Of a DNA stretch of 36,444 nucleotides, positions 22,734 through 31,489 are shown one piece after another. Made by a program: the position numbers and the translations under genes. Every line of letters starts with the position of its first letter. Positions within the stretch are counted from its first letter, which is position 1. Source of the stretch: a virus; the IMG/VR virus record IMGVR_UViG_3300044641_002664, positions 1 to 36,444 of that record; one strand, 5' to 3'. A model generated the notes under the pieces. The model did not search any database. It was not told where the DNA came from and worked only from the letters and a program-made list of their open reading frames with translations.

Positions 22734-23674
22734 GAAATCTCCTTAATAGCTTTACTTACAATGTTATCATAGAAATATGGTAGGGTCAATGTGGTAAAAT
22801 CTATTTGTTTTACCTCATTATAAAGATGTTCATTTTGAACTAAAAGTTCTTCAGTAACATCTTCATAGTTGTCTACAAAAAGAACAGGATAATTCTTATA
22901 CAGTTCCTCAAGATAAGGATGTCTCTTCATCACTGGAACTCTTTTGAGGTATAACACTTCCCAATTTCGGTGACAGTCTAAAGCGTTACCGATAGGACAA
23001 ATCATAAATTTGTGATTTTTGATTTTCTTCAAAAACTCTTCATACCCAACACGTTCTTTATCTACCAATACCCAATACTTATCTTCAAAGATTTCATTAA
23101 TACCAGATCTCTCTTTTGGATTTGTATGAGTGCTATGATTTATGTATAAGAGATTGGTTGGAGTGATATCAGAATCTAACATCACTTTATTCAGAATCTC
23201 ATTTCTATTATCTCCAGGATGCATTTGCCTTTGTAATCCATATGGTGCTGGAATAACTTTACCACCCCAAGAAGCAGCGTTTACAGCAGAAATACAAAGG
23301 ACATTTTCTGGGATAGCATCAAAGATATATTGATCAATTGGGGTATCTTCAAGATTAGTAAAGATGATAAAGTTTATATCTTTAAAGTTAGAACACAATT
23401 TTAAAAGATCGCTTCTATCCATTAAAGACCAAACATAATCTTTATCTTCTGGTTTTACTTCTTCAATATCTCTCTTATACAGTCTGATATTATCAATAAA
23501 CAAAGTCATATAGTTTCTTTGTTTCTTTAGTTCAAAAACTTTAGAAACAAATTCAACATTTGTTAAATTAGCATCTTTCATAAAAGAGGTAAAAATATTA
23601 CCCCATTGTCCAGATTGATCACCGAAAGAGTAATCGCAAAGTTTAGATAATGCTACGCCTTCAATCAATTCCAT
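22727..23674 (-). CDS. Putative glycosyltransferase, exostosin-like
   Basis: 315 residues. The C-terminal half contains FMICPIGNALDCHRNWEVL and KRVPVMKRHPYLEELYKNYP, the donor-binding type block of exostosin/GT47-like enzymes. N-terminal half is diverged. Overlaps the GT17 gene by 10 bases. Assignment to a family is tentative, the glycosyltransferase role less so. Confidence 0.68.
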   Translation of the reverse strand: MELIEGVALSKLCDYSFGDQSGQWGNIFTSFMKDANLTNVEFVSKVFELKKQRNYMTLFIDNIRLYKRDIEEVKPEDKDYVWSLMDRSDLLKLCSNFKDINFIIFTNLEDTPIDQYIFDAIPENVLCISAVNAASWGGKVIPAPYGLQRQMHPGDNRNEILNKVMLDSDITPTNLLYINHSTHTNPKERSGINEIFEDKYWVLVDKERVGYEEFLKKIKNHKFMICPIGNALDCHRNWEVLYLKRVPVMKRHPYLEELYKNYPVLFVDNYEDVTEELLVQNEHLYNEVKQIDFTTLTLPYFYDNIVSKAIKEISC

Positions 23675-24525
23675 GGTTTAATGTACTGAGTAAACTTATC
23701 TTGATTATTCAAAATGTATTCTGGGAAAGAATCATCGATAGGAACTGTAGGATAAACATTTCCGCGATTGAGAGGATCTAATCCGTTTTCAATTTTTTCT
23801 TCTGCATTATCAATTACATCTGGTGTATTGTGATGGCAGTCTGCAGACGCTGCTAACTTTTGTTTGAATTTATCAGCATCACCAAAATAACTCCAATGCC
23901 AACCAGCAGACTCGATTAAATGAGATTCACTTAAACTCTGTCTCAGTTTATCAACACTAATCTCCTTAAGAGTTTTCCAAGAACAAATTCTAGATCCTGC
24001 CCAATTTTCTTGATAAAGAATGTTGAGTTTATAATAAAATGATCTTTGAAGACATGCATAATGATTTGAAGCATCGAACCAATCCACATTCTTAAGAATT
24101 AATGGATTAACAATTTCATCAGCATCACTGGTAATAACAATATCCTCATCAGAAACTCCTGCCTTTTCTAAAGAAAACGCTGTACAATTTCTAGCGTAGA
24201 TATCTCTTTGATACCTAACAGGAATATCAATAAATCTCTGCCCGCAGTTATTATCAATATCCCCATAGGCAGTATGATATTTTTTCTTCTCTACATAATC
24301 CGAGAAGTCATTAGGAATTTCTTCCGTAATATCATGAATCACTTTATCATTAAACTTTGAAAACTGATCTTTATTTTCCAGATAAAGTAATGGCTTTTCA
24401 TGTCCACTAATTGTATATGGACATTCAGTGATTACAAAATAGTCTACAACATCATAAAGTAGATTAAATCTAATTTCTAAAAGTTCCAACTCATTAAAGA
24501 ATCGAAACGAATCAAAAATTTTCAT
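23665..24525 (-). CDS. Glycosyltransferase family 17 (MGAT3-like)
   Basis: 286 residues. Starts KIFDSFRFFNELELLEIRFN and continues YFVITECPYTISG, typical GT17; VITSDADEIVNP supplies a DxD. GT17 enzymes make beta-1,4-GlcNAc linkages in eukaryotic N-glycans and occur in giant and other phages. C-terminal HWSYFGDADKFKQKLAA block is also typical. Mid-operon, one base from its neighbour. Confidence 0.9.
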   Translation of the reverse strand: MKIFDSFRFFNELELLEIRFNLLYDVVDYFVITECPYTISGHEKPLLYLENKDQFSKFNDKVIHDITEEIPNDFSDYVEKKKYHTAYGDIDNNCGQRFIDIPVRYQRDIYARNCTAFSLEKAGVSDEDIVITSDADEIVNPLILKNVDWFDASNHYACLQRSFYYKLNILYQENWAGSRICSWKTLKEISVDKLRQSLSESHLIESAGWHWSYFGDADKFKQKLAASADCHHNTPDVIDNAEEKIENGLDPLNRGNVYPTVPIDDSFPEYILNNQDKFTQYIKPWN

Positions 24526-24526
24526 A

Positions 24527-25198
24527 TCAGTTCTTAGTAATAATGATTAGTCCGTTATTTTCTTCAGTCTCATATTCAATTTCCCATTCGGGATTTTCTT
24601 CCAAGAATTCATCAATTGCTAGTCTAATTCCACCTGATCCATCAAGAGTATCTCTTTGTGGATGGTTTGGATCCATGGATGGATAACCTTCACCACGCTC
24701 ACCAAATGTATAGGTATCGTGAAAAGCAATATACTTTCTAACTTTACCAGCATGAAGTTCTAGTTCTTTTTTAAGTTGATCGTAGCAGTGCCACGTATCA
24801 ATGAAAAGCATATCAGTTTCTTCAATTTCTACTGTAAGAACATCGGCACCAATATATTCACAATTCACACCCAATTCTTGTGCTTGATGAAAGACTTTAA
24901 TTAGAGCGTTAACTTCTCTAGCGAGGTGTGGTTCTGGATTTTCATATTGATAATCATAAGAGACAAATTTTTTAGGATTAGCATATAAAAATGCAGATGT
25001 ACTATTTCCAGATCTTGCCCCCATTTCGGTTACATGATCACACTTCTTAGCGTATTCATACAAAACAGGAAGATGCATGTAAATATCAGATACTTCACAT
25101 GCACATGCATCTTCATAGATGTCTTGAATACTAAATGGTTTAGCGACTTTAGCAGGTCTATTCTTTGGTTGATAGACAAGAACTTTTGAATTTCTCAT
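24527..25198 (-). CDS. Class I SAM methyltransferase-like protein A
   Basis: 223 residues. VTEMGARSGNSTSAFLYANP is a SAM motif, with CEYIGADVLTVEIEETDMLF and FHDTYTFGERGEG (CmcI/Methyltransf_24-like). N-terminus has a basic leader. Glycan O-methylation is inferred from context. Sits 13 bases after its neighbour, with a weak ribosome-binding site. Confidence 0.78.
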   Translation of the reverse strand: MRNSKVLVYQPKNRPAKVAKPFSIQDIYEDACACEVSDIYMHLPVLYEYAKKCDHVTEMGARSGNSTSAFLYANPKKFVSYDYQYENPEPHLAREVNALIKVFHQAQELGVNCEYIGADVLTVEIEETDMLFIDTWHCYDQLKKELELHAGKVRKYIAFHDTYTFGERGEGYPSMDPNHPQRDTLDGSGGIRLAIDEFLEENPEWEIEYETEENNGLIIITKN

Positions 25199-25211
25199 AA
25201 TTTTAATTAAT

Positions 25212-25889
25212 TTAATTTAAGGTTTCCGATGAAATTGGTTTCCAATGAGATGAATTTCCAATGTATGTGATCTTTCTTTCAAAAGGACTTTCTTCCATAA
25301 TAACGTATTTTGGTTGATTATCATTCACAAAATTTTGTACAGATTTACTCACAAGCCCATTATCACAATCATCAATTAATATATTATCAATTCCCAGTCT
25401 AGCACAATTTTTTAAATCTGAATATGCACATTCGTAATCGTGCCCACCATCAACCCAAGCAAGATCAAATTTAATTTGTTCTGGATTCTCAAAATTACTT
25501 AAAGTCTCTACAGAATTTCCAGGAAAGAAAGTAATAAATTCTTCACCAAAATACTTGTGAATTTCATCAACGCAAAGTTGACTTTCTTCATTTATGCCGA
25601 ATGTCCAAATTTTAACATCTGGAATTAACTTTTTCATAAAATATGAATAATATCCTTTATGAGTTCCAACCTCTAAAACATTTTTAGGTTTGATTTGATC
25701 CACATATTTTTTATGAAAATCCAATTGTTCCACTAATCCATTACAACCCAACCAATTAAATAAAGCACCCTCGTCATCTAAAAACATTACATAAAGTTTA
25801 TTCAAGAAATCATAATCATATTCTTTTAATTCTTCCCTTGATAAAAATTCATCCCTATCCGTCGTTAATCCTTTGATTGGTTCTTGCAT
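25212..25889 (-). CDS. Class I SAM methyltransferase-like protein B
   Basis: 225 residues. KNVLEVGTHKGYYSYFMKKL motif, then KIWTFGINEESQLCVDEI, FDLAWVDGGHDYECAYSDL and NILIDDCDNGLVSKSV. A Methyltransf_24-type fold, also found in glycan clusters. Its ATG overlaps the epimerase stop (TGATG). Confidence 0.8.
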   Translation of the reverse strand: MQEPIKGLTTDRDEFLSREELKEYDYDFLNKLYVMFLDDEGALFNWLGCNGLVEQLDFHKKYVDQIKPKNVLEVGTHKGYYSYFMKKLIPDVKIWTFGINEESQLCVDEIHKYFGEEFITFFPGNSVETLSNFENPEQIKFDLAWVDGGHDYECAYSDLKNCARLGIDNILIDDCDNGLVSKSVQNFVNDNQPKYVIMEESPFERKITYIGNSSHWKPISSETLN

Positions 25890-26881
25890 CAGTCTTTCCA
25901 GTATTCGTAAATATTTTTAGTAACTTCATAATCCATATCTTTAACTTTTCTATTTGGTTGCTTCATAGCCCAAACAAAAACATCTTCAATGAGATCTTCA
26001 AGGTTTGTGTTATCCACAAATTCTAATATAGTCTTTGCTTTTGTATGATCACAATAAGCGTGTTTTACTTCATGCCTAGCTTCCCCATGCTCGATAGGAA
26101 CATCATATCCATATTTTCGCCCAATCTTTTGAACTGTTTGAGCAACTTCATTAAGTGAAAAATACTTATCAGCACCAATATTAAAAATTTCACCATCGTA
26201 CTCTGTTAGAAGTTTATCGAATGGTTCCATATAATATTTGATATCTGAAAAAGCTCTTGTCTGCTCACCATCACCATACACAAGAATAGGAATTCCATTT
26301 AGAGTTTTTCTAATAAAAATTCCAATTACGTTTCTATAACGATCCCAAATATTTTGGTACTTACCCAAAACGTTGTGTGGACGAACGATATTATACCTTA
26401 ACCCAAATTGCTTACGAGCTAATTCAAGATCAACCTCTACGGCATACTTTGCAACGCCATAAGGATCGATAGGTTGTGGTCTCTTATCTTCAGTAAAAGG
26501 AGGTTCCTGAGCACCATAAACAGCCATGCTTGATGTAAAAATCATCTTAGCATCGTGTTTAATGCACTCATTAATCAAATTTGCAGAGCAAATAAGATTG
26601 TTCCTATAGTTAAAATTCCTAATAAAAGGAGAAAGTCCTTCGGCAGCATAAGCAGCAAAATGTACTACTACATCTGGTTTATGTTCATCAAATAAATCTA
26701 TAAGTTTTTTTCTTTTCTCTAGATTCAATTTAGCAAAAGTAAAGTGTTCATCTTTAGGAAGAAACGCTTTATATCCCCCAGAAAGATCATCAATACCAAT
26801 TACATCATGACCATTCTTAAGAAGATGCCTAGTATAATTGGACCCAAGAAGTCCAGCACATCCAGTTACAAAAATCTTCAT
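25889..26881 (-). CDS. UDP-glucose 4-epimerase-like SDR
   Basis: 330 residues. Rossmann GCAGLLGSNY, FTSSMAVYGA, and YGVAKYAVE with the YxxxK catalytic pair; SDIKYYMEPFDKLL and FNIGADKYFSLNEV fit GalE-like extended SDRs. Interconverts nucleotide sugars (for example UDP-Glc/UDP-Gal). Coupled ATGA upstream. Confidence 0.9.
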   Translation of the reverse strand: MKIFVTGCAGLLGSNYTRHLLKNGHDVIGIDDLSGGYKAFLPKDEHFTFAKLNLEKRKKLIDLFDEHKPDVVVHFAAYAAEGLSPFIRNFNYRNNLICSANLINECIKHDAKMIFTSSMAVYGAQEPPFTEDKRPQPIDPYGVAKYAVEVDLELARKQFGLRYNIVRPHNVLGKYQNIWDRYRNVIGIFIRKTLNGIPILVYGDGEQTRAFSDIKYYMEPFDKLLTEYDGEIFNIGADKYFSLNEVAQTVQKIGRKYGYDVPIEHGEARHEVKHAYCDHTKAKTILEFVDNTNLEDLIEDVFVWAMKQPNRKVKDMDYEVTKNIYEYWKD

Positions 26882-27624
26882 ACAGTAATTACCATTTCAT
26901 TTAAACAATTGGGATCAATTTCCTCGATATAATATGGAGAAGATCTATTAAAATATATATTCGTTAAGAAGTTACGCATCTCAAAAACTTCTTCCCAATC
27001 AATATTTTTTTTATATTCTGGAATATAAGATACGTCTTTAATTTGTACGAAGGTCATACCATAACTTTCTTTAAAATGCCTTACTGCAATATGGTCATCT
27101 TCATATTCCCCATCCAACTCCTTCAATCCAAAGAAATCCATAACTGCATGATTAACAGTTTTAGTCTCTCTTCCATCATATATTTCGCAAATACCATCCT
27201 CCCATTCCGTATCATGAAAAACAAAAAATCCATTTGGTTTAATATAATCTGTCCAAAAATAAAGTTCGGCAAGGACTTGTTCTCTAACGTGAAGAGTATC
27301 TACAAATACTAAATCTACTAAACCTTCACCCCACATTTTTCCAAGAGTAACGCTATCAGCAGCAATTTTGTGGTAATTAGAAGTTCTATCGTACCATTCA
27401 TCAAGCACATTGAATGTAATATCACACCCAAAGATATGGGTGTTTTTTTCTTCCGCACGATAAGAGAGAATTGCAGAAGAAACTCCGTGTCTAACACCCA
27501 GATCAACGCAAATTAAATTATCACATGGTTCTATCAAAGAAAATAATCTTAGACCATTGACCCCCAGATCACAGTATGGATTGGTTAAAGCATGTATTAC
27601 ATGTTCTCTTTCTGTTATTTTCAT
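26878..27624 (-). CDS. Class I SAM methyltransferase-like protein C
   Basis: 248 residues from ATG 27624, which has GGGAG five bases upstream and overlaps the GT11 stop (ATGA), preferred over codon 27636. LICVDLGVRHGVSSAILSYR, IFGCDITFNVLDEWY, VDLVFVDTLHVREQVL and FFVFHDTEWEDG fit a Methyltransf_24-type enzyme. Substrate unknown. Confidence 0.78.
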   Translation of the reverse strand: MKITEREHVIHALTNPYCDLGVNGLRLFSLIEPCDNLICVDLGVRHGVSSAILSYRAEEKNTHIFGCDITFNVLDEWYDRTSNYHKIAADSVTLGKMWGEGLVDLVFVDTLHVREQVLAELYFWTDYIKPNGFFVFHDTEWEDGICEIYDGRETKTVNHAVMDFFGLKELDGEYEDDHIAVRHFKESYGMTFVQIKDVSYIPEYKKNIDWEEVFEMRNFLTNIYFNRSSPYYIEEIDPNCLNEMVITV

Positions 27625-28475
27625 AAAATCTCCCATTCACTGCAATACAAATCTTTAGTATCCTTATCAGCATATGCTGGTCCAAACCAATTCTTTGGGG
27701 TGATTACTTTTTTATTTGGATTTGATTGCAACCAAGCACCCCACCAGCTCATAGAACTGTTAGCAATAATAGCATGAGAACACAGGGACATCAAACACAA
27801 ATCTGCATATGGTGTATAGGAACCATCCGCATATTTTTGTTGAGGGACTGATTGAAAAAATCTATCTCCAGAGAAAAATTCTTGCTCTTCGACCCATTCG
27901 GGAGAATCAGAAAACACAATCACTGGTTGATTATCATCAAATACCTCTAAAGCACGTTCATAATAATCAAGTGGTTGAACAGGATGCTGATCACCACACT
28001 GAGTATAAGACCACTTAAAACCACGAGGATCCATTAAATTTGGATCTCCCCTACGAACATGAAGCATGATTGGTTCTTGCCCTTCAAACTCAGACATAAA
28101 CTCTTTACATGGTTCTATGTGCTCATCATGAAACGTGTATTCTTTTCTTATAACATTTTCAACATGTGAGAAATATTTCTCAGATTGAAAAAATCCATGA
28201 AGACTTACATTGTCTGGACATTTCTCAAACAACTCTTCATCAAAGTGAAAAAATCTTTCAGATAGATATTGGACTTCTAAAATTTGAAGATTTTCTTCTT
28301 GCACGTCCTCCATCTTGAAACACTTATGAAGACTGTAGTTTTCAATACCAGTCAGATGTGTTGGAGGAATACACCAATCATATTCATGTTTAGCAGCAAT
28401 ACCTCTTAATGCTGCATATTCAAACATTTGGTTTCCAAGTCTTCCAAGGTTTCCAATTTGATTAAACGCCAGCAT
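27621..28475 (-). CDS. GT11-type alpha-1,2-fucosyltransferase-like (copy 2)
   Basis: 284 residues. GRLGNQMFEYAALRGIAA, MLHVRRGDP, VIVFSDSPEWVEEQ and IIANSSMSWWGAWLQSN are GT11 signatures, strongly alike to the copy at 19460. GT11 enzymes transfer L-fucose from GDP-L-fucose; the GDP-mannose 3,5-epimerase gene nearby could instead provide GDP-L-galactose. Confidence 0.92.
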   Translation of the reverse strand: MLAFNQIGNLGRLGNQMFEYAALRGIAAKHEYDWCIPPTHLTGIENYSLHKCFKMEDVQEENLQILEVQYLSERFFHFDEELFEKCPDNVSLHGFFQSEKYFSHVENVIRKEYTFHDEHIEPCKEFMSEFEGQEPIMLHVRRGDPNLMDPRGFKWSYTQCGDQHPVQPLDYYERALEVFDDNQPVIVFSDSPEWVEEQEFFSGDRFFQSVPQQKYADGSYTPYADLCLMSLCSHAIIANSSMSWWGAWLQSNPNKKVITPKNWFGPAYADKDTKDLYCSEWEIL

Positions 28476-29319
28476 AGTCTTCCCTCATACTCTTAAAAAT
28501 CTGTGCAATTCCTTGCTCAATTGTAGTCTTAGGTTGCCACCATTTCATCAGGTAAGTATCTGGTTTATTTCTCTTGTCCATCTGAACACTATCCTTTTCA
28601 GCAGAAGGTTGAACCTTAACATCATGCCTTCCAATCAAATTAAATTGACCACAAATTATACTTGCGATATCAATAATTTTTGTAGAATGAAAACTTGTAA
28701 TGTGAAGATTATCCTCTGAGGTAAAGTCATTATAATTTTCCATGATTGATTCAAGTGCTTCACAGCAATCCTCAGCATAAAGAAATTCTCTTTCTTCTTG
28801 TCCATCAGTCATCATATCAATAACACCAGTTTCAAATCCCTTACGAATAAAGTCAGTGATTACATGAGCCTTCTCATGATCTTTTTCAATACCATAAACA
28901 TTCCAGAACTTAACGATAAGTCCATTCAATGACTTAGTATAAAGTTCACCAACATTCTTGAGAACTCCATATGGAGAGTAACTCATATTACTCATCTGAG
29001 ATGATGCAAAGATGAACCTCTTATTATACTTTTTAAGAAGTCCAAATGCATTGACCATCAAACGACCATTGTTATCAATGAATTGGAAAGTGTGTTGATA
29101 CTTTTTAAGATAACGAGATCCACCAACATCAAATGCAAGGAAGAACACAAAGTCTGAATCTGCAATTCTTTCTTCAAGAAGAAGATTGGGAATCAAGGTC
29201 ATATCCTCATGAGGATTATTTACGACATCAAACTCATAAACATAATGACCTTTTTCGCGCAAGTAATCTGTAAGGTAGGCACCAATCTGCCCACTGGAAC
29301 CAAGAATAGTAATTTTCAT
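28462..29319 (-). CDS. Extended SDR epimerase/reductase
   Basis: 285 residues. GSSGQIGAYLTDYLREKG Rossmann motif, a RFIFASSQMSNMSYSPYGVL segment with YxxxK. Ends AQIFKSMREDYAGV. Shorter than typical 4,6-dehydratases; could be a GDP-fucose-synthase- or dTDP-rhamnose-reductase-like step. ATGA-coupled to the gene before. Confidence 0.82.
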   Translation of the reverse strand: MKITILGSSGQIGAYLTDYLREKGHYVYEFDVVNNPHEDMTLIPNLLLEERIADSDFVFFLAFDVGGSRYLKKYQHTFQFIDNNGRLMVNAFGLLKKYNKRFIFASSQMSNMSYSPYGVLKNVGELYTKSLNGLIVKFWNVYGIEKDHEKAHVITDFIRKGFETGVIDMMTDGQEEREFLYAEDCCEALESIMENYNDFTSEDNLHITSFHSTKIIDIASIICGQFNLIGRHDVKVQPSAEKDSVQMDKRNKPDTYLMKWWQPKTTIEQGIAQIFKSMREDYAGV

Positions 29320-30392
29320 ACTGTTTGCAATAAATTATCAGTTGTTTCTTTAATTAGGATTTGGGACTCAATCCAATTATAAGTCTTACGAATTCCTTCC
29401 TCAAGAGTCTGAGAATAATCCCATCCCAGTTTTTCACGGATAAGATCATTGTTGGAATTACGTCCGCGAACTCCAAGAGGTCCATCGATATGATTCCTTT
29501 CTACAGTTTTTCCAGAAACTCTTGCTGCAGTTTCTACAAGTTGATTGATAGTAACCATTTCTTCTGATCCAATATTCACTGGTCCAATAAAATCAGAATC
29601 CATTAATCTGCGGGTTGCCTCAATGCATTCATCAATATACAAGAACGACCGAGTTTGTTTTCCATCACCCCACACATCAATAGTTCCTCCTTCTTCTGGG
29701 AGGTAGGCGACTTTGCGACAGATTGCTGCAGGTGCCTTTTCTCTTCCACCTTCCCATGTTCCTTCTGGGCCAAAGATGTTGTGATAACGAGCGACCCTAA
29801 CAGGAATCCCATAGTTACGATAGTACGCAAAATAGAGTCTTTCACTGAAGAGTTTTTCCCATCCATATTCGGAATCTGGGTTTGCTGGATATGCTGATTC
29901 TTCACGACAGTCTGGATTATCGGGATCCAATTGATTATGTTCTGGATACATGCAAGCAGATCCAGAATAGAAAATTTTAGTCTTATTTACGCTCTTAAAG
30001 TCATTTAATTGACGCTGTGCCTCAAGAACATTAAGGTTAATTTGTGACGAGTTATGCATAATATCAGCGTCGTTTTCGCCAGTAAAGACGAAACCTGCTC
30101 CACCCATATCAGCAGCAAATTGATATACCTCATCAAAGGTATCAATATATCTTGAAGGAACAAAGTTATAGAAATTTCTGTAAGGACCTTTATATTGGAG
30201 AACTCTTTCAACAAAAGTAAGATCTCTTAGGTCTCCTACAATAAATTCATGTGCTTCACTTTCTGAAAACTCAGGAAGTTTAAGATCTACACCACGAACC
30301 CAATATCCTTCGGAGCGCAGTCTTTTTACCATGTGACTTCCAATGAAACCACCAGCACCAAGTACAAGTGCTGTTTTCGTATATTGACTCAT
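29316..30392 (-). CDS. gme: GDP-mannose 3,5-epimerase-like SDR
   Basis: 358 residues from ATG 30392 (the longer frame opens with TTG). GAGGFIGSH; FAADMGGAGFVFTGEND; catalytic SGSACMYPE with Cys147; YGWEK (Tyr176/Lys180); YHNIFGPEGTWEGGREKAPA; and GPLGVRGRNSNNDLIREKLG are the blocks that identify plant GDP-mannose 3,5-epimerase. That enzyme turns GDP-D-mannose into GDP-L-galactose and GDP-L-gulose. First gene of the glycan operon, about 40 bases after a terminator, so read-through or a local promoter is needed. WcaG-type epimerases are the main alternative. Confidence 0.85.
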   Translation of the reverse strand: MSQYTKTALVLGAGGFIGSHMVKRLRSEGYWVRGVDLKLPEFSESEAHEFIVGDLRDLTFVERVLQYKGPYRNFYNFVPSRYIDTFDEVYQFAADMGGAGFVFTGENDADIMHNSSQINLNVLEAQRQLNDFKSVNKTKIFYSGSACMYPEHNQLDPDNPDCREESAYPANPDSEYGWEKLFSERLYFAYYRNYGIPVRVARYHNIFGPEGTWEGGREKAPAAICRKVAYLPEEGGTIDVWGDGKQTRSFLYIDECIEATRRLMDSDFIGPVNIGSEEMVTINQLVETAARVSGKTVERNHIDGPLGVRGRNSNNDLIREKLGWDYSQTLEEGIRKTYNWIESQILIKETTDNLLQTV

Positions 30393-30434
30393 AAAAGCAA
30401 TCAAGTAAATAATCTTCTTATTATATATTCTACT

Positions 30435-30463
30435 AAAAAAGGGAGGTTTTGTAAACCTCCCTT
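30435..30463 (-). terminator. Intrinsic terminator/attenuator before the glycan operon
   Basis: 11-bp perfect stem AAGGGAGGTTT/AAACCTCCCTT with a 3-base loop and a TTTTTT run on the minus strand. It lies 130 bases past the 77-residue gene and 43 bases before the first glycan gene. Confidence 0.9.
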
Positions 30464-30592
30464 GGGTAACTCAGGCTCGCCACCAATTCTTTGACTGGAA
30501 ATTGGAAACCAGGCGGGAGAGAGTCCCATCCGCACCACTTGCCTTTTAATGGGAAGGCAAGAAACCAAAAGGGGTCGTTTTGACTCCACCAC
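30464..30592 (-). ncRNA. Structured leader upstream of the glycan operon (wcaG-motif candidate)
   Basis: No convincing gene. The minus-strand RNA can form several helices: CTTGCCTT/AAGGCAAG (8 bp, 8-base loop), GGGA/TCCC in a CTCTC loop, CCAATT/AATTGG (11-base loop), and the terminator. The wcaG RNA motif is known from cyanophages, often before exopolysaccharide genes. Location and WcaG-like SDR first gene fit, but membership must be tested. A 63-residue ORF in the same strand ignores the structure and I reject it. Confidence 0.45.
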
Positions 30593-30826
30593 CTAGTTTG
30601 ACTGAACTAGGAAAAGTTGGGATAATTTTGCAAACTCATTAACAGAAAAGAAAGCACATAAAATTAGAACATCATAGAGTTTTAATTTGATTGCAAATGG
30701 TATTGTGAGTGCGCCACCAACAAACTTTACCAATAACCCATATTTAAAATCCCCCCATAACATGATTTGATAACCAACTATGAGAAGAATATTTCCAAGA
30801 TATCTTAAGACACTTGTTTTAGACAT
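30593..30826 (-). CDS. Multi-pass membrane protein (77 aa)
   Basis: Three hydrophobic stretches (RYLGNILLIVGYQIMLWG, YGLLVKFVGGALTIPFAI, YDVLILCAFFSVNEF) separated by short polar turns. No known family recognised. Last gene of the upstream transcript; a small CTAGTT/AACTAG hairpin lies at its stop. Confidence 0.62.
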   Translation of the reverse strand: MSKTSVLRYLGNILLIVGYQIMLWGDFKYGLLVKFVGGALTIPFAIKLKLYDVLILCAFFSVNEFAKLSQLFLVQSN

Positions 30827-30879
30827 AAGGGGTTTGCTCCCGACCAGGGCAAGTTTTAAGTCATTCCGAGACTATTTAA

Positions 30880-31128
30880 CTAATCCCAATCCTGAAGATC
30901 ATCAGGATCGACATAACAAGGAACACGATCAGGATCTAACCATTTCGCATATTCAATATCTTCCATTGCAGTAGTGCATTGTAGACCGTTATCAAAAAGA
31001 TAAATGTCATTCCAGCGTTTAGTGTATTCATTTTGCTTTTGCAAGCGATAATCGGGTTTACCGTTAATTTCAAGAATACCCGCTTCAATAAAGCGATACC
31101 CTTCACGCTCTAGAAGAATTTTAGTCAT
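30880..31128 (-). CDS. Hypothetical protein (82 aa)
   Basis: Soluble, charged and Tyr/Trp-rich (MTKILLEREGYRFIEAG ... YAKWLDPDRVPCYVDPD). ATGA overlap with the upstream gene. No recognised family. Part of a two-gene early operon. Confidence 0.62.
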   Translation of the reverse strand: MTKILLEREGYRFIEAGILEINGKPDYRLQKQNEYTKRWNDIYLFDNGLQCTTAMEDIEYAKWLDPDRVPCYVDPDDLQDWD

Positions 31129-31340
31129 GCAACTTCAACTGATTCAAGATCTGCAGCAATGTAATCGAGGAGCATTTCATAGTCATCAAGAGGATCACCA
31201 GAGAATACTACACCTTCATTTTCATAAAAGCGACGAACTTTTTTATAAAGTTTCGGATTCTTTACATCAAGATAAAATTCGCCGTTTGCAGCACCCTTAA
31301 GGGTTTGAACATCTTTCTTGAATTTTGCTGTAAGAGTCAT
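31125..31340 (-). CDS. Hypothetical acidic protein (71 aa)
   Basis: Start at ATG 31340 (MTLTAKFKKDVQTLKGAANG); an open frame continues upstream into the promoter and is rejected. Ends in an acidic helix EMLLDYIAADLESVEVA. First gene of a two-gene operon behind a near-consensus promoter, so probably early. Function unknown. Confidence 0.65.
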   Translation of the reverse strand: MTLTAKFKKDVQTLKGAANGEFYLDVKNPKLYKKVRRFYENEGVVFSGDPLDDYEMLLDYIAADLESVEVA

Positions 31341-31362
31341 TGTTTTGAATGTTGACCTTGTT

Positions 31363-31391
31363 ATTATAAGGGTTTGACTTATGAAAGTCAA
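31363..31391 (-). promoter_or_regulatory. Sigma70-type promoter with an operator-like dyad
   Basis: Minus strand TTGACT (31391-31386), 17-base spacer, TATAAT (31368-31363), 23 bases before ATG 31340. A 7-bp dyad TTGACTT/AAGTCAA (31374-31391, 4-base gap) covers the -35 and could bind a regulator. It faces away from the tRNA cluster. Confidence 0.72.
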
Positions 31392-31416
31392 GTAGGACAG
31401 TTTCGGATCTGTCCAG

Positions 31417-31489
31417 TGCTCCTTGCGTGGATCGAACACGCCTTAGGCGAATTATGAGTTCGCTGCATTCACCAGATTGCTAAAGGAGC
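31417..31489 (-). tRNA. tRNA-Met (CAT)
   Basis: Complete cloverleaf: 7-bp acceptor GCTCCTT/AAGGAGC with discriminator A, D arm, anticodon arm GCGAA-CTCATAA-TTCGC (anticodon CAT), T arm GCGTG-TTCGATC-CACGC. Elongator Met or, if lysidine-modified, Ile (AUA). No CCA is encoded. Confidence 0.9.

Noticed and set aside
30401-30592. 63-codon minus-strand ORF before the glycan operon
   Set aside because: It runs through several hairpins and the terminator, has no protein-like composition, and ends just inside the next gene; better explained as a structured leader.
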